From Bradyrhizobium sp. AZCC 2176 (GTDB lineage Bacteria; Pseudomonadota; Alphaproteobacteria; Rhizobiales; Xanthobacteraceae), in contig NZ_JAZHRX010000001.1 in the NCBI RefSeq assembly GCF_036924645.1, forward strand, positions 1,488,001 through 1,552,000: a stretch of 64,000 nt of DNA, given 5' to 3'. Of the stretch, positions 18,294-27,546 are shown piece by piece (positions within the stretch are counted from its first letter, which is position 1; each line of letters opens with the position of its first letter). The notes beneath the pieces were generated by a model. It had not been told where the DNA came from. It was given only the letters and a program-made list of their open reading frames with translations, and ran no database searches. Both the position numbers and the translations under genes were made by a program.

Positions 18294-19465
18294 TCCTGCT
18301 TGGCTCCGGGGGTCTTCGAAGCATCCCCCGTCATATCGTAGGCCATCATGGTCTGGCCGGATTGCGGACGCTCCAGCACATCCTTGTGACGCATCGACCG
18401 ATGAACGTCGCGGACCCCCGCGTTCCAGTGCTCGACCATCGCGACATGCGAAAAATCGTAATCCTTCGACGATGATTCGTAGTTCTTGCTCTTGTAGATC
18501 AGGTGCACCACGGTGACGGTGTTTTCCCTGGCTGCGTTGCAGAGGACTTCCACCGACGGATCGTTCTTGAGATTGTCGGGTAATTTTCCGAGCAGTTCGC
18601 GCAGCGCCTTGCGCGTGTTGTGTAGCTGCTTGTTCTTGTCGGTACTCATGCGGGTGCGGCTGGAATAGCGGATGTCCTTTTCGCGCTCGGCGGCTTCCAG
18701 CAGCGACGTCGGCAAGTCGCCCCGCGCGCTGAACAGGTCGACCTGGAAGATCAGGAGATCGCGGTTGTTTTCCTCACCCAGCACGTAATCGAGCGGCGTG
18801 TTGGAGGCGATGCCGCCGTCCCAGTAATGCTCGCCTTCGATTTCCACGGAAGGAAATCCGGGCGGCAGCGCGCCGGACGCCATGATGTGCTCCGGTCCAA
18901 TTTTCTTGCCTAGTTTCCTGAATTCGAAATTGTCGAAATATTTGAGATTGCCCGAGGCCACGCCGACTGCGCCGACGCTGAGCCGTGTCTTCAAATCGTT
19001 GATGCGATCGAAGTCGACCAGCCGCTCCAGCGTCTTCTTCAAGGGCGCGGTGTCGTAATAGCTCTGCGATTGCCGGCTGCCGGGCGGCCACAAGGGCGCA
19101 GGTGGAACGCGCGGCGTGAAGAATCCGGGCACGCCGAAAGTGGCGATCAGGGCAGCTGAGGTTTCGTTGAACAGCGAGCGGGCGCGGTCGCCCGGCGTCA
19201 CCGGACTCCACGACACCGGAGACGACACCATCTCCCAGAATTCCTTGAGCCGATCGACGCGCGTTTCAGGACCATTGCCGGCAATGATCGCGGCGTTGAT
19301 GGCCCCGATCGAAATGCCCGCAATCCATTCCGGCTCGAACCCCGCGCGGCACAGCGCCTGAAAGGCCCCTGCCTGATACGAACCGAGTGCGCCGCCGCCT
19401 TGCAGCACCAGCACACGCTGCGCTTTGGCGGGCGTGGTGGCTGGTGCAGAGGCGGAAAGATCCAT
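18290..19465 (-). CDS. Patatin-like phospholipase with DUF3734 C-terminus
   Basis: The 391-residue protein shows the patatin oxyanion motif LQGGGALGSYQAGAF (residues 20-34), the nucleophile motif GISIG, and the catalytic dyad Asp in DGGIASNTPLD. The C-terminal third (from about residue 275) is the DUF3734-type extension. It is predicted to be a lipid acyl hydrolase. It overlaps the downstream bdhA by four bases. This pairing, which I recall from other alphaproteobacteria, links it to polyhydroxybutyrate or storage-lipid turnover; that role is inference. Confidence 0.92.
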   Translation of the reverse strand: MDLSASAPATTPAKAQRVLVLQGGGALGSYQAGAFQALCRAGFEPEWIAGISIGAINAAIIAGNGPETRVDRLKEFWEMVSSPVSWSPVTPGDRARSLFNETSAALIATFGVPGFFTPRVPPAPLWPPGSRQSQSYYDTAPLKKTLERLVDFDRINDLKTRLSVGAVGVASGNLKYFDNFEFRKLGKKIGPEHIMASGALPPGFPSVEIEGEHYWDGGIASNTPLDYVLGEENNRDLLIFQVDLFSARGDLPTSLLEAAEREKDIRYSSRTRMSTDKNKQLHNTRKALRELLGKLPDNLKNDPSVEVLCNAARENTVTVVHLIYKSKNYESSSKDYDFSHVAMVEHWNAGVRDVHRSMRHKDVLERPQSGQTMMAYDMTGDASKTPGAKQE

Positions 19466-19601
19466 CGTAACCGTCGGCTAGTAGACAATGACAGCGGCAC
19501 CGTGGCGACAGTTCGCGACGGCGTCAATCAGCGAGATCGAAGCAAGGATCACGCCGAGTTTATCGCCTTGTGAGGCGCCGGAGCCCTTAACCGGACCTGC
19601 T

Positions 19602-20099
19602 TCAGGTTGATGCAAGGATGAGCGTCCAGAACACCTTGTATTTGGTGTTTGGAGCATAAGCCGCCGCGATGCCCAATTTTGTGACACCGTTTTTGAGCAT
19701 ATTGGCCTTGTGCGGCGGCGAGTCGCGCCAGCCGGAGAAGGCTTCGGCCAGGGTATGATATCCGGCCGAGACATTTTCAACCGCTAGCTTCGCCGGATAG
19801 CCGGAGGCTCCCAACCGCTTCTCCAGCGGGCCCTTCACATTGTGGTCCATCTTGTTGCGTGCGGCCATCGCCTGGGACTGCTGCTCGGCGAGCCTGGTCA
19901 GTTCGGGATCGACCACCACGGTGCCGAGGCCGTTGTTCTGGCGGTATTGCGAGATCATGATCGCCGCCGCGGCCGGATCGAGCGTGGCGCCGGGTTGGGC
20001 CATGTCGAGATACATGGCCGGCTGATCCGGGATTTTGACGTCTGCCGAGCAGCCGGCAAGCAGCAAAAGCCCGATAATCGCGGTAGTCGCCCGTTTCAC
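19602..20099 (-). CDS. CAP-domain (SCP-like) lipoprotein
   Basis: Starting at the GTG at 20099 (GGGGA about 8 bases upstream), the 165-residue protein begins VKRATTAIIGLLLLAGCSADV, with an LAGC lipobox. It is therefore a membrane-anchored periplasmic lipoprotein. The CAP/SCP domain follows, with ELTRLAEQQSQAMAARNKMDHN (the His of the CAP cavity), ENVSAGYHTLAEAFSGWRDSP.HKANML and a C-terminal strand. The open frame extends 53 codons further upstream into repeat-like DNA, which I reject. CAP proteins in bacteria lack a settled function. Confidence 0.85.
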   Translation of the reverse strand: MKRATTAIIGLLLLAGCSADVKIPDQPAMYLDMAQPGATLDPAAAAIMISQYRQNNGLGTVVVDPELTRLAEQQSQAMAARNKMDHNVKGPLEKRLGASGYPAKLAVENVSAGYHTLAEAFSGWRDSPPHKANMLKNGVTKLGIAAAYAPNTKYKVFWTLILAST

Positions 20100-20205
20100 T
20101 GAAAGAATCCCCCAAAGAATCCCCGAAGATTGGAACGGCCGTTGTTGCATACCAACCGTGGCTGAATGGTGAACGGGGGACGTTTTGATGTCATTCCGGG
20201 GGCGC

Positions 20206-20297
20206 GGTAGCCCGGATAGAGCGAAACACAATCCGGGAACGGTCCATCCGCGTCGCAAACAGCCCCGAATTGCGCTGGCGCTCCATCCGGGCTAACG
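20206..20297. repeat. REP-like repeat (GTAGCCCGGATAGAGCGAAA)
   Basis: This short non-coding stretch between the CAP gene and cysA has GTAGCCCGGAT, AATCCGGG and a downstream CATCCGGGCTAAC in inverted order, so the ends can pair. The style matches a dispersed repeat known to me from Bradyrhizobium and Rhodopseudomonas. It probably marks the 3' end of the cysA operon. Confidence 0.6.
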
Positions 20298-20314
20298 GGT
20301 CACCGGATTCAATC

Positions 20315-21358
20315 CTACGCGGCAAAAATCCGGTAGCGACGGGGCTGCAGGCCGATGATCTCGCCGGCCTGAAGTTCCCGGTCCCGCGGGGCGTCGATCT
20401 CGATCACGGTCTTGCCCTCGCCGCTCGAGAGCGCGACCTCCGCCCGCTGGATCGGGCCGAACGAGCGGACATGGCGCACCGCGCCCTCCAGCGAGCCGGT
20501 TCCGGCCGGCCCGATCTGCATGTCGTGGCGCCGGACGAACAGTTTTGAGGCGCCGGAGGCCGCGCCGTCGGCCGCGATATTGAGCGGCTGGCCGCCGAGC
20601 CGCACCGAGCCGCCGGCAACCTCCACCGGCAGCACGATGGATTCGCCGATGAAGCCGTGGACGAAGGCGGTGGCGGGATTGTCATAGACATCGCCCGGCG
20701 TGCCGATCTGTTCGATGCGGCCCTTGTCCATCACCACCACGCGGTTGGCGACTTCGAGCGCCTCTTCCTGATCGTGGGTGACGAAGATCGAGGTGACGTG
20801 GATTTCGGAATGCAGCGAGCGCAGCCATTGCCGCAACTCTTTCCGCACCTTGGCATCGAGCGCGCCAAAGGGCTCGTCGAGCAGCAGGATGCGCGGCTCG
20901 ATCGCGAGCGCGCGCGCCAGCGCGATGCGCTGCCGCTGGCCGCCGGACAACTGGCTGGGATAGCGGTTGGCCAGCCAGTCGAGTTGCACGAGATCAAGCA
21001 ATTCCTTGACGCGGGCGCGGATGGTGGCCTCGTCCTTGCGGATCGCGCGCGGCTGTACGCGCAGGCCGAAGGCAACGTTTTCGAACACCGTCATGTGGCG
21101 GAACAGCGCGTAGTGCTGGAACACGAATCCGACATGGCGCTCGCTGGCGCCGTGTCCCAGCGCATCCTCGCCGTCGATCCGCACCTCGCCGGCGTCGGGC
21201 CAGTCGAGGCCTGCAATGATCCGCAACAATGTCGTCTTGCCCGAACCGGATGGACCAAGCAGCGCCAGCAATTCGCCCTTGCCGACCTTCAGATCGACAT
21301 TATCGAGCGCGGCAAACGCGCCGAACTTCTTGACGATGTTTTTGACTTCAATGGTCAC
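20315..21358 (-). CDS. cysA: Sulfate/thiosulfate ABC transporter ATP-binding protein
   Basis: The 347-residue ATPase has Walker [11 protein letters not shown], signature [15 protein letters not shown], Walker [13 protein letters not shown], the H-loop [10 protein letters not shown] and a C-terminal TOBE-type regulatory domain. Together with CysT and CysW it imports sulfate delivered by the periplasmic binding protein. It overlaps the end of cysW by 11 bases and is the last gene of the minus-strand sulfur run. Confidence 0.95.
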   Translation of the reverse strand: MTIEVKNIVKKFGAFAALDNVDLKVGKGELLALLGPSGSGKTTLLRIIAGLDWPDAGEVRIDGEDALGHGASERHVGFVFQHYALFRHMTVFENVAFGLRVQPRAIRKDEATIRARVKELLDLVQLDWLANRYPSQLSGGQRQRIALARALAIEPRILLLDEPFGALDAKVRKELRQWLRSLHSEIHVTSIFVTHDQEEALEVANRVVVMDKGRIEQIGTPGDVYDNPATAFVHGFIGESIVLPVEVAGGSVRLGGQPLNIAADGAASGASKLFVRRHDMQIGPAGTGSLEGAVRHVRSFGPIQRAEVALSSGEGKTVIEIDAPRDRELQAGEIIGLQPRRYRIFAA

Positions 21359-22325
21359 TTGGAAAGTCCCTTGGGGTTTGCCCTTCGTCCAGACGCTGTT
21401 CGAGAACGGTCTTCGCGACCAGCGTGATCAGGGCCAGCATCGCCAATAGCGAGGCAATCGCAAACGACGCCACGAATTGATACTCATTATAGAGAATTTC
21501 GACCAGGAGGGGCATGGTGTTGGTCTCGCCGCGGATGTGGCCCGACACGACGGACACCGCGCCGAACTCGCCCATGGCGCGCGCGTTGCACAGCAGTACG
21601 CCATACAACAGGCCCCATTTGATATTGGGCAGAGTGACGCGGAAGAAGGTCTGCAGGCCTGACGCTCCGAGCGAGATCGCGGCCTCCTCCTCCTGCGTGC
21701 CCTGCTCCTGCATCAGCGGGATCAGCGAACGGGCCACGAACGGAAACGTCACGAAGATGGTCGCGAGCGCAATACCGGGCACCGCGAACAGAATGTGGAT
21801 GTTGTGCGCCTGCAGCCACGTGCCCCAATAGCCTTGCGCGCCAAACAGCAGCACGAAGACGAGGCCCGAAATGACCGGACTGACGGAGAACGGCAGGTCG
21901 ATCAGCGTGATCAGGAAAGTCTTGCCGGTAAATTCGAACTTTGCGATCGCCCAGGCCGCGATCACGCCGAACACGAGGTTGAGACCGACCGAAATCGCCG
22001 CCACCAGCAAGGTCAGTTTGATCGCCGATAGCGCCTCCGGCTCGACCAGCGCGGCGGAATAGGCGCTGATGCCTTTCGAGAGGGCTGATGCGAACACCAC
22101 GACCAGCGGCAGCACGACAAAGACGGTGAGGAAGGTCACGGCAAGCGCGATGATGACGACGCGGACGGGTGTGGGCTCGGTCCGCAGATCCTTCGGCGAA
22201 GCAACCGCGCGAGGCCGGTCGCCCGCCTCGCGGTGCGACGGCGGGGAGATCGCGAGGTCCGCCGTCGACGCGTACGCCCTTAGCGGCGCCGCCGGAGTCA
22301 CAAAGCTCGTTTGCGTCGACATCAT
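21348..22325 (-). CDS. cysW: Sulfate ABC transporter permease CysW
   Basis: The 325-residue inner-membrane permease has six predicted helices and the permease EAA loop [23 protein letters not shown]. It shows the CysW-typical [22 protein letters not shown] near the end. The N-terminal 50 residues ([19 protein letters not shown]...) are polar and longer than in E. coli CysW, so an internal start is possible. It lies eight bases from cysT and overlaps cysA. Confidence 0.95.
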   Translation of the reverse strand: MMSTQTSFVTPAAPLRAYASTADLAISPPSHREAGDRPRAVASPKDLRTEPTPVRVVIIALAVTFLTVFVVLPLVVVFASALSKGISAYSAALVEPEALSAIKLTLLVAAISVGLNLVFGVIAAWAIAKFEFTGKTFLITLIDLPFSVSPVISGLVFVLLFGAQGYWGTWLQAHNIHILFAVPGIALATIFVTFPFVARSLIPLMQEQGTQEEEAAISLGASGLQTFFRVTLPNIKWGLLYGVLLCNARAMGEFGAVSVVSGHIRGETNTMPLLVEILYNEYQFVASFAIASLLAMLALITLVAKTVLEQRLDEGQTPRDFPSDH

Positions 22326-22332
22326 CAGGCCC

Positions 22333-23169
22333 TCAATGCGCGGGAATGCGGGTTTGCGCCCAGCGTTGCAGGCGATTGACGGCGAAGATGATCACGAAGG
22401 AGGCCAGCAGCATGACGACGGCAATCGCCGTCGCATCGGCGTAGCGAAATTCGGACAGCCTGATCACGATCAGGAGCGGCGCGATCTCCGACACGTTCGG
22501 CAGGTTGCCGGCGATGAAGATCACCGAGCCGTATTCACCGACCGCGCGTGCAAATGCCAGCGCAAAGCCGGTCAAGAGCGCCGGGATCAAGCTCGGCAGG
22601 ATCACCCGGAACACCGTGTGCCAGCGGTTGGCTCCGAGGCTCGCGGCCGCCTCCTCGATTTCGGGATCGAGATCGATCAGGACGGGTTGAACCGTGCGCA
22701 CCACGAAGGGGATGCCGATGAAGACCATCGCAATGAAAATTCCGATCGGCGTGAACGCGACCTTGATGCCGAGTTCGGCGAGCGGCGCGCCCAGCCATCC
22801 CTTCTGCGCGAACAATTGCGTCAGCGCCACGCCCGCGACCGCGGTCGGCAGCGCAAAGGGAATATCGACGATGGCATCGAATATCCGCCGGCCCGGAAAG
22901 CGGTAGCGCACCAGCGCCCACACGATGATGGTGCCCATCACCAGGTTGACACAGGCTGCGGCAAAGGAGAGACCGAACGAAATCCTCAGCGCATTCAGCG
23001 TGCGGCGGCTGGTGAGAATTTCCCAGAACTGTCCGGGCGAAAGCTCGAGCGTCTTGAGAAACAGGCCGGCGAGCGGGATGAGGATGATAACGGAGAGCCA
23101 TGTCAGGGTCAGGCCCATGGTTAGCCCAAACCCCGGCAAGCTGCTGCGCCGCGCCACCGCTGTGTTCAC
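22333..23169 (-). CDS. cysT: Sulfate ABC transporter permease CysT
   Basis: The 278-residue permease partner of CysW opens LPGFGLTMGLTLTWLSVIILIPL. It has six helices, the loop EEAAASLGANRWHTVFRVILP and the family's GEYGSVIFIAGN. With CysW it forms the membrane channel of the sulfate importer. It is spaced 39 bases from the binding-protein gene and 7 from cysW, consistent with one operon. Confidence 0.95.
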   Translation of the reverse strand: MNTAVARRSSLPGFGLTMGLTLTWLSVIILIPLAGLFLKTLELSPGQFWEILTSRRTLNALRISFGLSFAAACVNLVMGTIIVWALVRYRFPGRRIFDAIVDIPFALPTAVAGVALTQLFAQKGWLGAPLAELGIKVAFTPIGIFIAMVFIGIPFVVRTVQPVLIDLDPEIEEAAASLGANRWHTVFRVILPSLIPALLTGFALAFARAVGEYGSVIFIAGNLPNVSEIAPLLIVIRLSEFRYADATAIAVVMLLASFVIIFAVNRLQRWAQTRIPAH

Positions 23170-23208
23170 AAATCCCCCTGCTTCCGCTACGGCCGGCGGT
23201 CGACCAGA

Positions 23209-24198
23209 TCAGTTCTTGTAAATCTGGTCGAAAATGCCGCCTTCGCCGAAGTGATCTTTCTGCGCCTTGGTCCAACCACCAAAAACGTCGTCGATCGTGA
23301 AAAGTTCGACCTTGGCGAAGGATTTTTCGTATTCCTTCGCAATCTCCGAATCGCGCGGACGGTAGGAATTGCGTGCGGCAATTTCCTGCCCCTCCTTGGT
23401 ATACCAATATTTCAGGTAGGCCTCGGCAACCGCGCGGGTGCCCTTTTTGTCGGCAACCTTGTCGACGACCGCAACCGGCGGCTCGGCGAGAATCGACAAT
23501 GGCGGCGCCACGATCTCGAACTTGTCCTTGCCGAATTCGCGCTGCGCCAGGAATGCCTCGTTCTCCCACGCCAGCAGCACGTCGCCGACGCCGCGCTCGA
23601 CGAATGTCACCGTCGAGCCACGCGCGCCGGTATCGAGCACCGGTACATTCTTGAAGAGATCGCCGACGAACTTCTTCGCCTTGTCGGCGGAGCCGAATTT
23701 CTTTTCCGCAAAGCCCCACGCCGCCAGATAGTTCCAGCGCGCGCCGCCAGATGTCTTCGGGTTCGGCGTAATCACCTGCACGCCGGGCTTGATCAGATCG
23801 TCCCAATCCTTGATCGCCTTGGGATTGCCCTTGCGCACCAGAAACACGATCGTCGACGTATAGGGCGACGCATTGAGCGACAGGCGCTTCTGCCAGTCGG
23901 GCGCCACCAGGCCCTTGGCGGCGATGGCGTCGATATCGTAGGCCAGCGCCAGCGTGACGATGTCCGCCTGCAGTCCGTCGATCACCGCGCGCGCCTGCGA
24001 TCCCGAGCCGCCATGCGACTGCTTGATCTCGACGCTCTTGCCGGTTTCTTTTTGATAGGCCGCGACAAACGCCTTGTTGAAATCCGCGTAGAGTTCGCGC
24101 GTCGGATCGTAGGAGACGTTGAGCAGGGTATGATCGGCAGCGAAGGCCGAACTCGCCCAGAGCAATCCGGCGACGAGCGGCAGAATGCGACGGATCAT
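23209..24198 (-). CDS. sbp: Periplasmic sulfate-binding protein
   Basis: From the ATG at 24198 (GGAGAT five bases upstream) the 329-residue protein has a signal peptide ending SAFAADH. It then shows the Sbp/CysP features [36 protein letters not shown] and [19 protein letters not shown]. It captures sulfate (or thiosulfate) for CysTWA. Members called CysP and Sbp are hard to separate by eye. The 26 extra open codons upstream of 24198 are rejected because they precede the signal sequence. Confidence 0.93.
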   Translation of the reverse strand: MIRRILPLVAGLLWASSAFAADHTLLNVSYDPTRELYADFNKAFVAAYQKETGKSVEIKQSHGGSGSQARAVIDGLQADIVTLALAYDIDAIAAKGLVAPDWQKRLSLNASPYTSTIVFLVRKGNPKAIKDWDDLIKPGVQVITPNPKTSGGARWNYLAAWGFAEKKFGSADKAKKFVGDLFKNVPVLDTGARGSTVTFVERGVGDVLLAWENEAFLAQREFGKDKFEIVAPPLSILAEPPVAVVDKVADKKGTRAVAEAYLKYWYTKEGQEIAARNSYRPRDSEIAKEYEKSFAKVELFTIDDVFGGWTKAQKDHFGEGGIFDQIYKN

Positions 24199-24335
24199 CG
24201 TTGATCTCCATTCGGCTGGATGAAGCCTATCATCAAACACGAACGTATAAGTCGCGACGAAAGGCCGCTTCGTCAACGAAACCGCATTTCATTGTTTGCG
24301 GTTCCGCAGCCTCAATGTCCTATGAAGCCCGCCTT

Positions 24336-25067
24336 CTAGGAAGTTTTCATCGTGTGGATGCCGCATTCGGTCTTTTGCCTGCCGCGCCAGCGGCCGGCAC
24401 GGGCGTCCTCGTCCGGCGCGGTCCGGCTCGAACACGGCATGCAGCCGACCGAAAGGTAGCCGGAGGCGACCAGCGGATGCGGCGGCAATTTGGCGAGCTT
24501 GTAGATCGCCTCGATCTCTTCGCGCGACACGTTGGCGAACGGATTGAATTTCAGCTTCTCGCCGTCGTCCTCGACCACGGGAATCTCGGCGCGCGCGCCG
24601 CCCTGAAAACGCTTGCGACCGTTGATCCAGCCCGAAAACGGCTTGAGCGCCCGCGCCAGCGGTTCCACCTTGCGGATACGGCAACAGGCGTCGGGATCGG
24701 AAAACCACAATTCGCGATCGGGATCCTGGCGTGAGAGCGCCTCTTCCAGCGGCTTGATCGAGCGGACGTCACGAAGGCCGAGGGCTGCGATCAGCGTGTC
24801 GCGATAGGCCAGCGTCTCCTCGAACAGCCACCCGGTATCGAGGAAGATGACGGGAATGGCGGGATCGACGTCCGACATCACCTTGAGCAGCGCCGCCGAT
24901 TCCGTGCCGAACGACGATACCAGGGCAAGCCGTTCGCGGCCGATGGTCTTCAGCGCGGTTTCAATGACATGCGCCGGCGAAGCGTCACGCAAGGTATGGT
25001 CAAGCGTCTGCGCCGATTGAAGGTTCGCCGGGTCAGCGGCGAGGCCGTGCTGTACGATCATGCTCAC
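24336..25067 (-). CDS. cysH: APS/PAPS reductase, iron-sulfur (APS) type
   Basis: CysH reduces activated sulfate to sulfite. The 243-residue protein has VSSFGTESAALLK (the PP-loop), FLDTGWLFEETLAYRD, the catalytic ECGIH near the C-terminus (Cys at about 235), and two extra cysteine pairs, CC at 128-129 and CMPC at 209-212. Those four cysteines bind a 4Fe-4S cluster in APS-specific reductases, so it probably uses APS directly. It overlaps the DUF934 gene by four bases and precedes the transporter genes by about 140 bases. Confidence 0.94.
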   Translation of the reverse strand: MSMIVQHGLAADPANLQSAQTLDHTLRDASPAHVIETALKTIGRERLALVSSFGTESAALLKVMSDVDPAIPVIFLDTGWLFEETLAYRDTLIAALGLRDVRSIKPLEEALSRQDPDRELWFSDPDACCRIRKVEPLARALKPFSGWINGRKRFQGGARAEIPVVEDDGEKLKFNPFANVSREEIEAIYKLAKLPPHPLVASGYLSVGCMPCSSRTAPDEDARAGRWRGRQKTECGIHTMKTS

Positions 25068-25579
25068 TGGCCGGCACTCTCCGAATGACGCAACTGCATC
25101 CGCCGATGGAGTGCGGTGACGCGGCCATCGCCGGTCGGCTGGTAGAACACCGAATAGCGTTTCATGGTCTCGGCGAAGGCATCGGCGTCGGCGTCTTTCT
25201 TCACCTCGAAGGCGTCGAACCCTGCGCGAGACATGAACACGAACTGGTCACGCAGCACCTGGCCGGTGGCGCGCAATTCGCCGTCATAGCCGTGACGTTC
25301 GCGCAGCAGACGCGCCTGACTGTAGGCGCGGCCATCGCGGAAGCTCGGGAACACCAGCGCCACCGCGGCGAGACGATCGAGATATGGGACGAGATCGTCG
25401 AGATCGCGATTGTTCGGCCAGATCACGCCGACCTTGCCAGCGTGCTTCAGGACGGCTTCCGGATCCTCGAGGAAACGCGCCGCCGGAACGAGGATCGCTC
25501 CATCGCCCGGCAATTCGGCGCCTTCGGCAATATGGACGAACAGGTCGCTGGTAATTCTTCCGTTCTTAACGAGTGGCAT
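25064..25579 (-). CDS. DUF934 protein linked to sulfite reductase
   Basis: The 171-residue protein shows the family pattern: GAILVPAARFLEDPEAVLKHAGKVGVIWPNN, LVFPSFRDGRAYSQARLLRERHGYDGELRATGQVLRDQ and FMSRAGFDAFEVK. DUF934 genes sit between cysI and cysH across proteobacteria, and a role in sulfite reductase assembly or electron supply has been supposed but not shown, to my knowledge. It overlaps cysI by 14 bases and cysH by 4, implying coupled translation. Confidence 0.93.
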   Translation of the reverse strand: MPLVKNGRITSDLFVHIAEGAELPGDGAILVPAARFLEDPEAVLKHAGKVGVIWPNNRDLDDLVPYLDRLAAVALVFPSFRDGRAYSQARLLRERHGYDGELRATGQVLRDQFVFMSRAGFDAFEVKKDADADAFAETMKRYSVFYQPTGDGRVTALHRRMQLRHSESAGQ

Positions 25580-27222
25580 AGACCCGCTCCTTGAAAGGCT
25601 CGACGCCCAGTCGCTTCACCGTATCGACGAACAGTTCTTCGGGACGGTCGCGCAGCGCGAGATAGGCTTCGACGATGTCTTCGATCACGTCGGCAACTTC
25701 CGCATAGGGAACGGCTGGACCGATCAGCGCACCCATTTGTGCGTTCTCGTCGGCGCGGCCGCCGATCGTGATCTGGTAGAATTCCTCACCGTTCTTCTCG
25801 ACGCCGAGAATGCCGATGTGGCCGACATGGTGATGGCCGCAGGCGTTGATGCAGCCGGAGATGTTGATGTGCAGACGGCCGATCATCTCGGCTGTGTCGT
25901 GATTGGCGAAGCGCCGGGTCAACTCCTGCGCGATCGGAATCGAGCGCGCATTGGCCAGCGAGCAGTAATCCAGCCCCGGGCAGGCGATAATGTCGGTGAC
26001 CAGGTTGACGTTCGGCGTAGCGAGCCCAAGGCGGTCGAGCGCCTTCCAAAGCTGCGGCAGGTCGCGCTTGGCGACATGCGGCAGCGCCAGGTTCTGCTCA
26101 TGGCCGACGCGGATTTCGCCGAATGAATACTTGTCGGCGAGATCGGCAACCGCATCCATCTGGTCTGCCGTGGCGTCGCCTGGCGGACCGCCCACCGGCT
26201 TCAGCGACAGCGTTACGATCGAATAGCCCTGAACCTTGTGCGGGGCCACCGAGTTCTTGCGCCAGCGTTCAAACAACGGATCATGCGCCGCCTGCTTTAG
26301 CTCGTCCGGCATGTGCGGCAGCTTTTCGTAAGGAGGATAGAAAAAGCGCGAGCGTACCTCCTCGATGGCGGAATGATCGAGCGTCAGGGCGCTGTGCCCC
26401 ATCTGCTTCCATTCCTCCTCGACTTCGCGGGCGAACTTCTCGATGCCGAGTTCGTGGACGAGGATCTTGATGCGAGCCTTGTAGATGTTGTCGCGGCGGC
26501 CGTACTGATTGTATACGCGCAGTATTGCCTCGACATAGCTCAGAATATCGCGGCCGTGCACAAACGGCTTGATGGTCTTGGCGATGAACGGCGTGCGGCC
26601 AAGGCCGCCGCCGACCAGCACCTCAAAGCCGGTTTCGCCGTCCGCATTCTTGTGCAGGCGCAAGCCGATGTCGTGAACCTTGATCGCGGCGCGGTCGTGC
26701 TCGGACGCCGTGATGGCGATCTTGAACTTGCGCGGCAGGAACGAGAATTCCGGATGCAGCGTGGTATGCTGGCGCAGGATTTCCGACCAGATGCGGGGAT
26801 CCTCGATCTCACCCGGCGCGACGCCCGCCCACTGGTCCGAGGTGACGTTGCGCATGTTGTTGCCCGAGGTCTGCATGGCGTGAATGCCGACTTCGGCAAG
26901 ATCGGCCAGCGCATCGGGCAGATCGGAGAGCTTGATCCAGTTGAACTGGATGTTCTGCCGCGTGGTGAAATGGCCGTAGCCGCGGTCGTAGCGGCGCGCG
27001 ACATGGGGCAAGCCGCCGCAACTGCTTCGACGACAGCGTGCCGTAGGGGATGGCGACGCGGAACATATAGGCGTGCAGTTGCAGATAGACGCCGTTCTGC
27101 AGCCGCAGCATCTTGAATTCGTCCTCGGTGAGTTCGCCGGAGAGACGGCGCTTCACCTGGTCCCGAAATTCGGACACGCGTTCATTGATCAGCGTGCGAT
27201 CGAGTTCGTCATATGCGTACAT
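25566..27222 (-). pseudogene. cysI: Nitrite/sulfite reductase (CysI type) with one-base frameshift
   Basis: The reductase makes sulfide from sulfite with siroheme and a 4Fe-4S cluster. The protein reads MYAYDELDRTLINERV to SSKQLRRLA in one frame. It continues HVARRYDRGYGHFTTRQNIQFNW in the next frame, through GCINACGHH to the stop. The switch falls at a four-C run (GGGG on the plus strand, 27005-27008); with three C the frames join. Span is 1657 bases, one more than 552 codons. Both halves are otherwise perfectly conserved, so a sequencing error or very recent mutation is likely, because loss would block sulfate assimilation. The siroheme and iron-sulfur cysteine motifs near CPGLDYC and GCINACG are intact. 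Confidence 0.88.
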
Positions 27223-27234
27223 GATGGATCAGCC

Positions 27235-27546
27235 TTAAGCCGGAAGCAGGTCGATGGTGAGACCCTTCGACCGGATGCGTTCGCGCAAATTACCGGGTTT
27301 GATCTCCCCGCCATCCTTGAGCTCGACCGGCGCGATATAGGCGCCGACCGCGCCGACGTCGTCGGCATTGGCTTCGGCCAGCAGCGCCCGCGCCTCATCG
27401 GAGGTACGAACGATCGCGGCGTCCGACAAGCTCGCCGACCAGCCCTGCTGCGCGGTGCGATAGATCACGATGCCATCGGAAGTGCGATTGGCGGTAATCA
27501 TCGAGGGACCGGTGATCTTGATTTTTTGTTGAAGCGGAGAGGTCAT
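27235..27546 (-). CDS. DUF2849 protein of the cys operon
   Basis: Starting at ATG 27546, which overlaps the stop of cysG (ATGA), the 103-residue protein begins MTSPLQQKIKITGPSMITANR and includes GIVIYRTAQQGWSASLSDA and AIVRTSDEARALLAEA. DUF2849 genes are fixed next to sulfite reductase genes in alphaproteobacteria but have no proven function; a helper for the reductase is the usual guess. It lies 12 bases upstream of cysI. The open frame upstream of 27546 belongs to cysG. Confidence 0.9.
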   Translation of the reverse strand: MTSPLQQKIKITGPSMITANRTSDGIVIYRTAQQGWSASLSDAAIVRTSDEARALLAEANADDVGAVGAYIAPVELKDGGEIKPGNLRERIRSKGLTIDLLPA

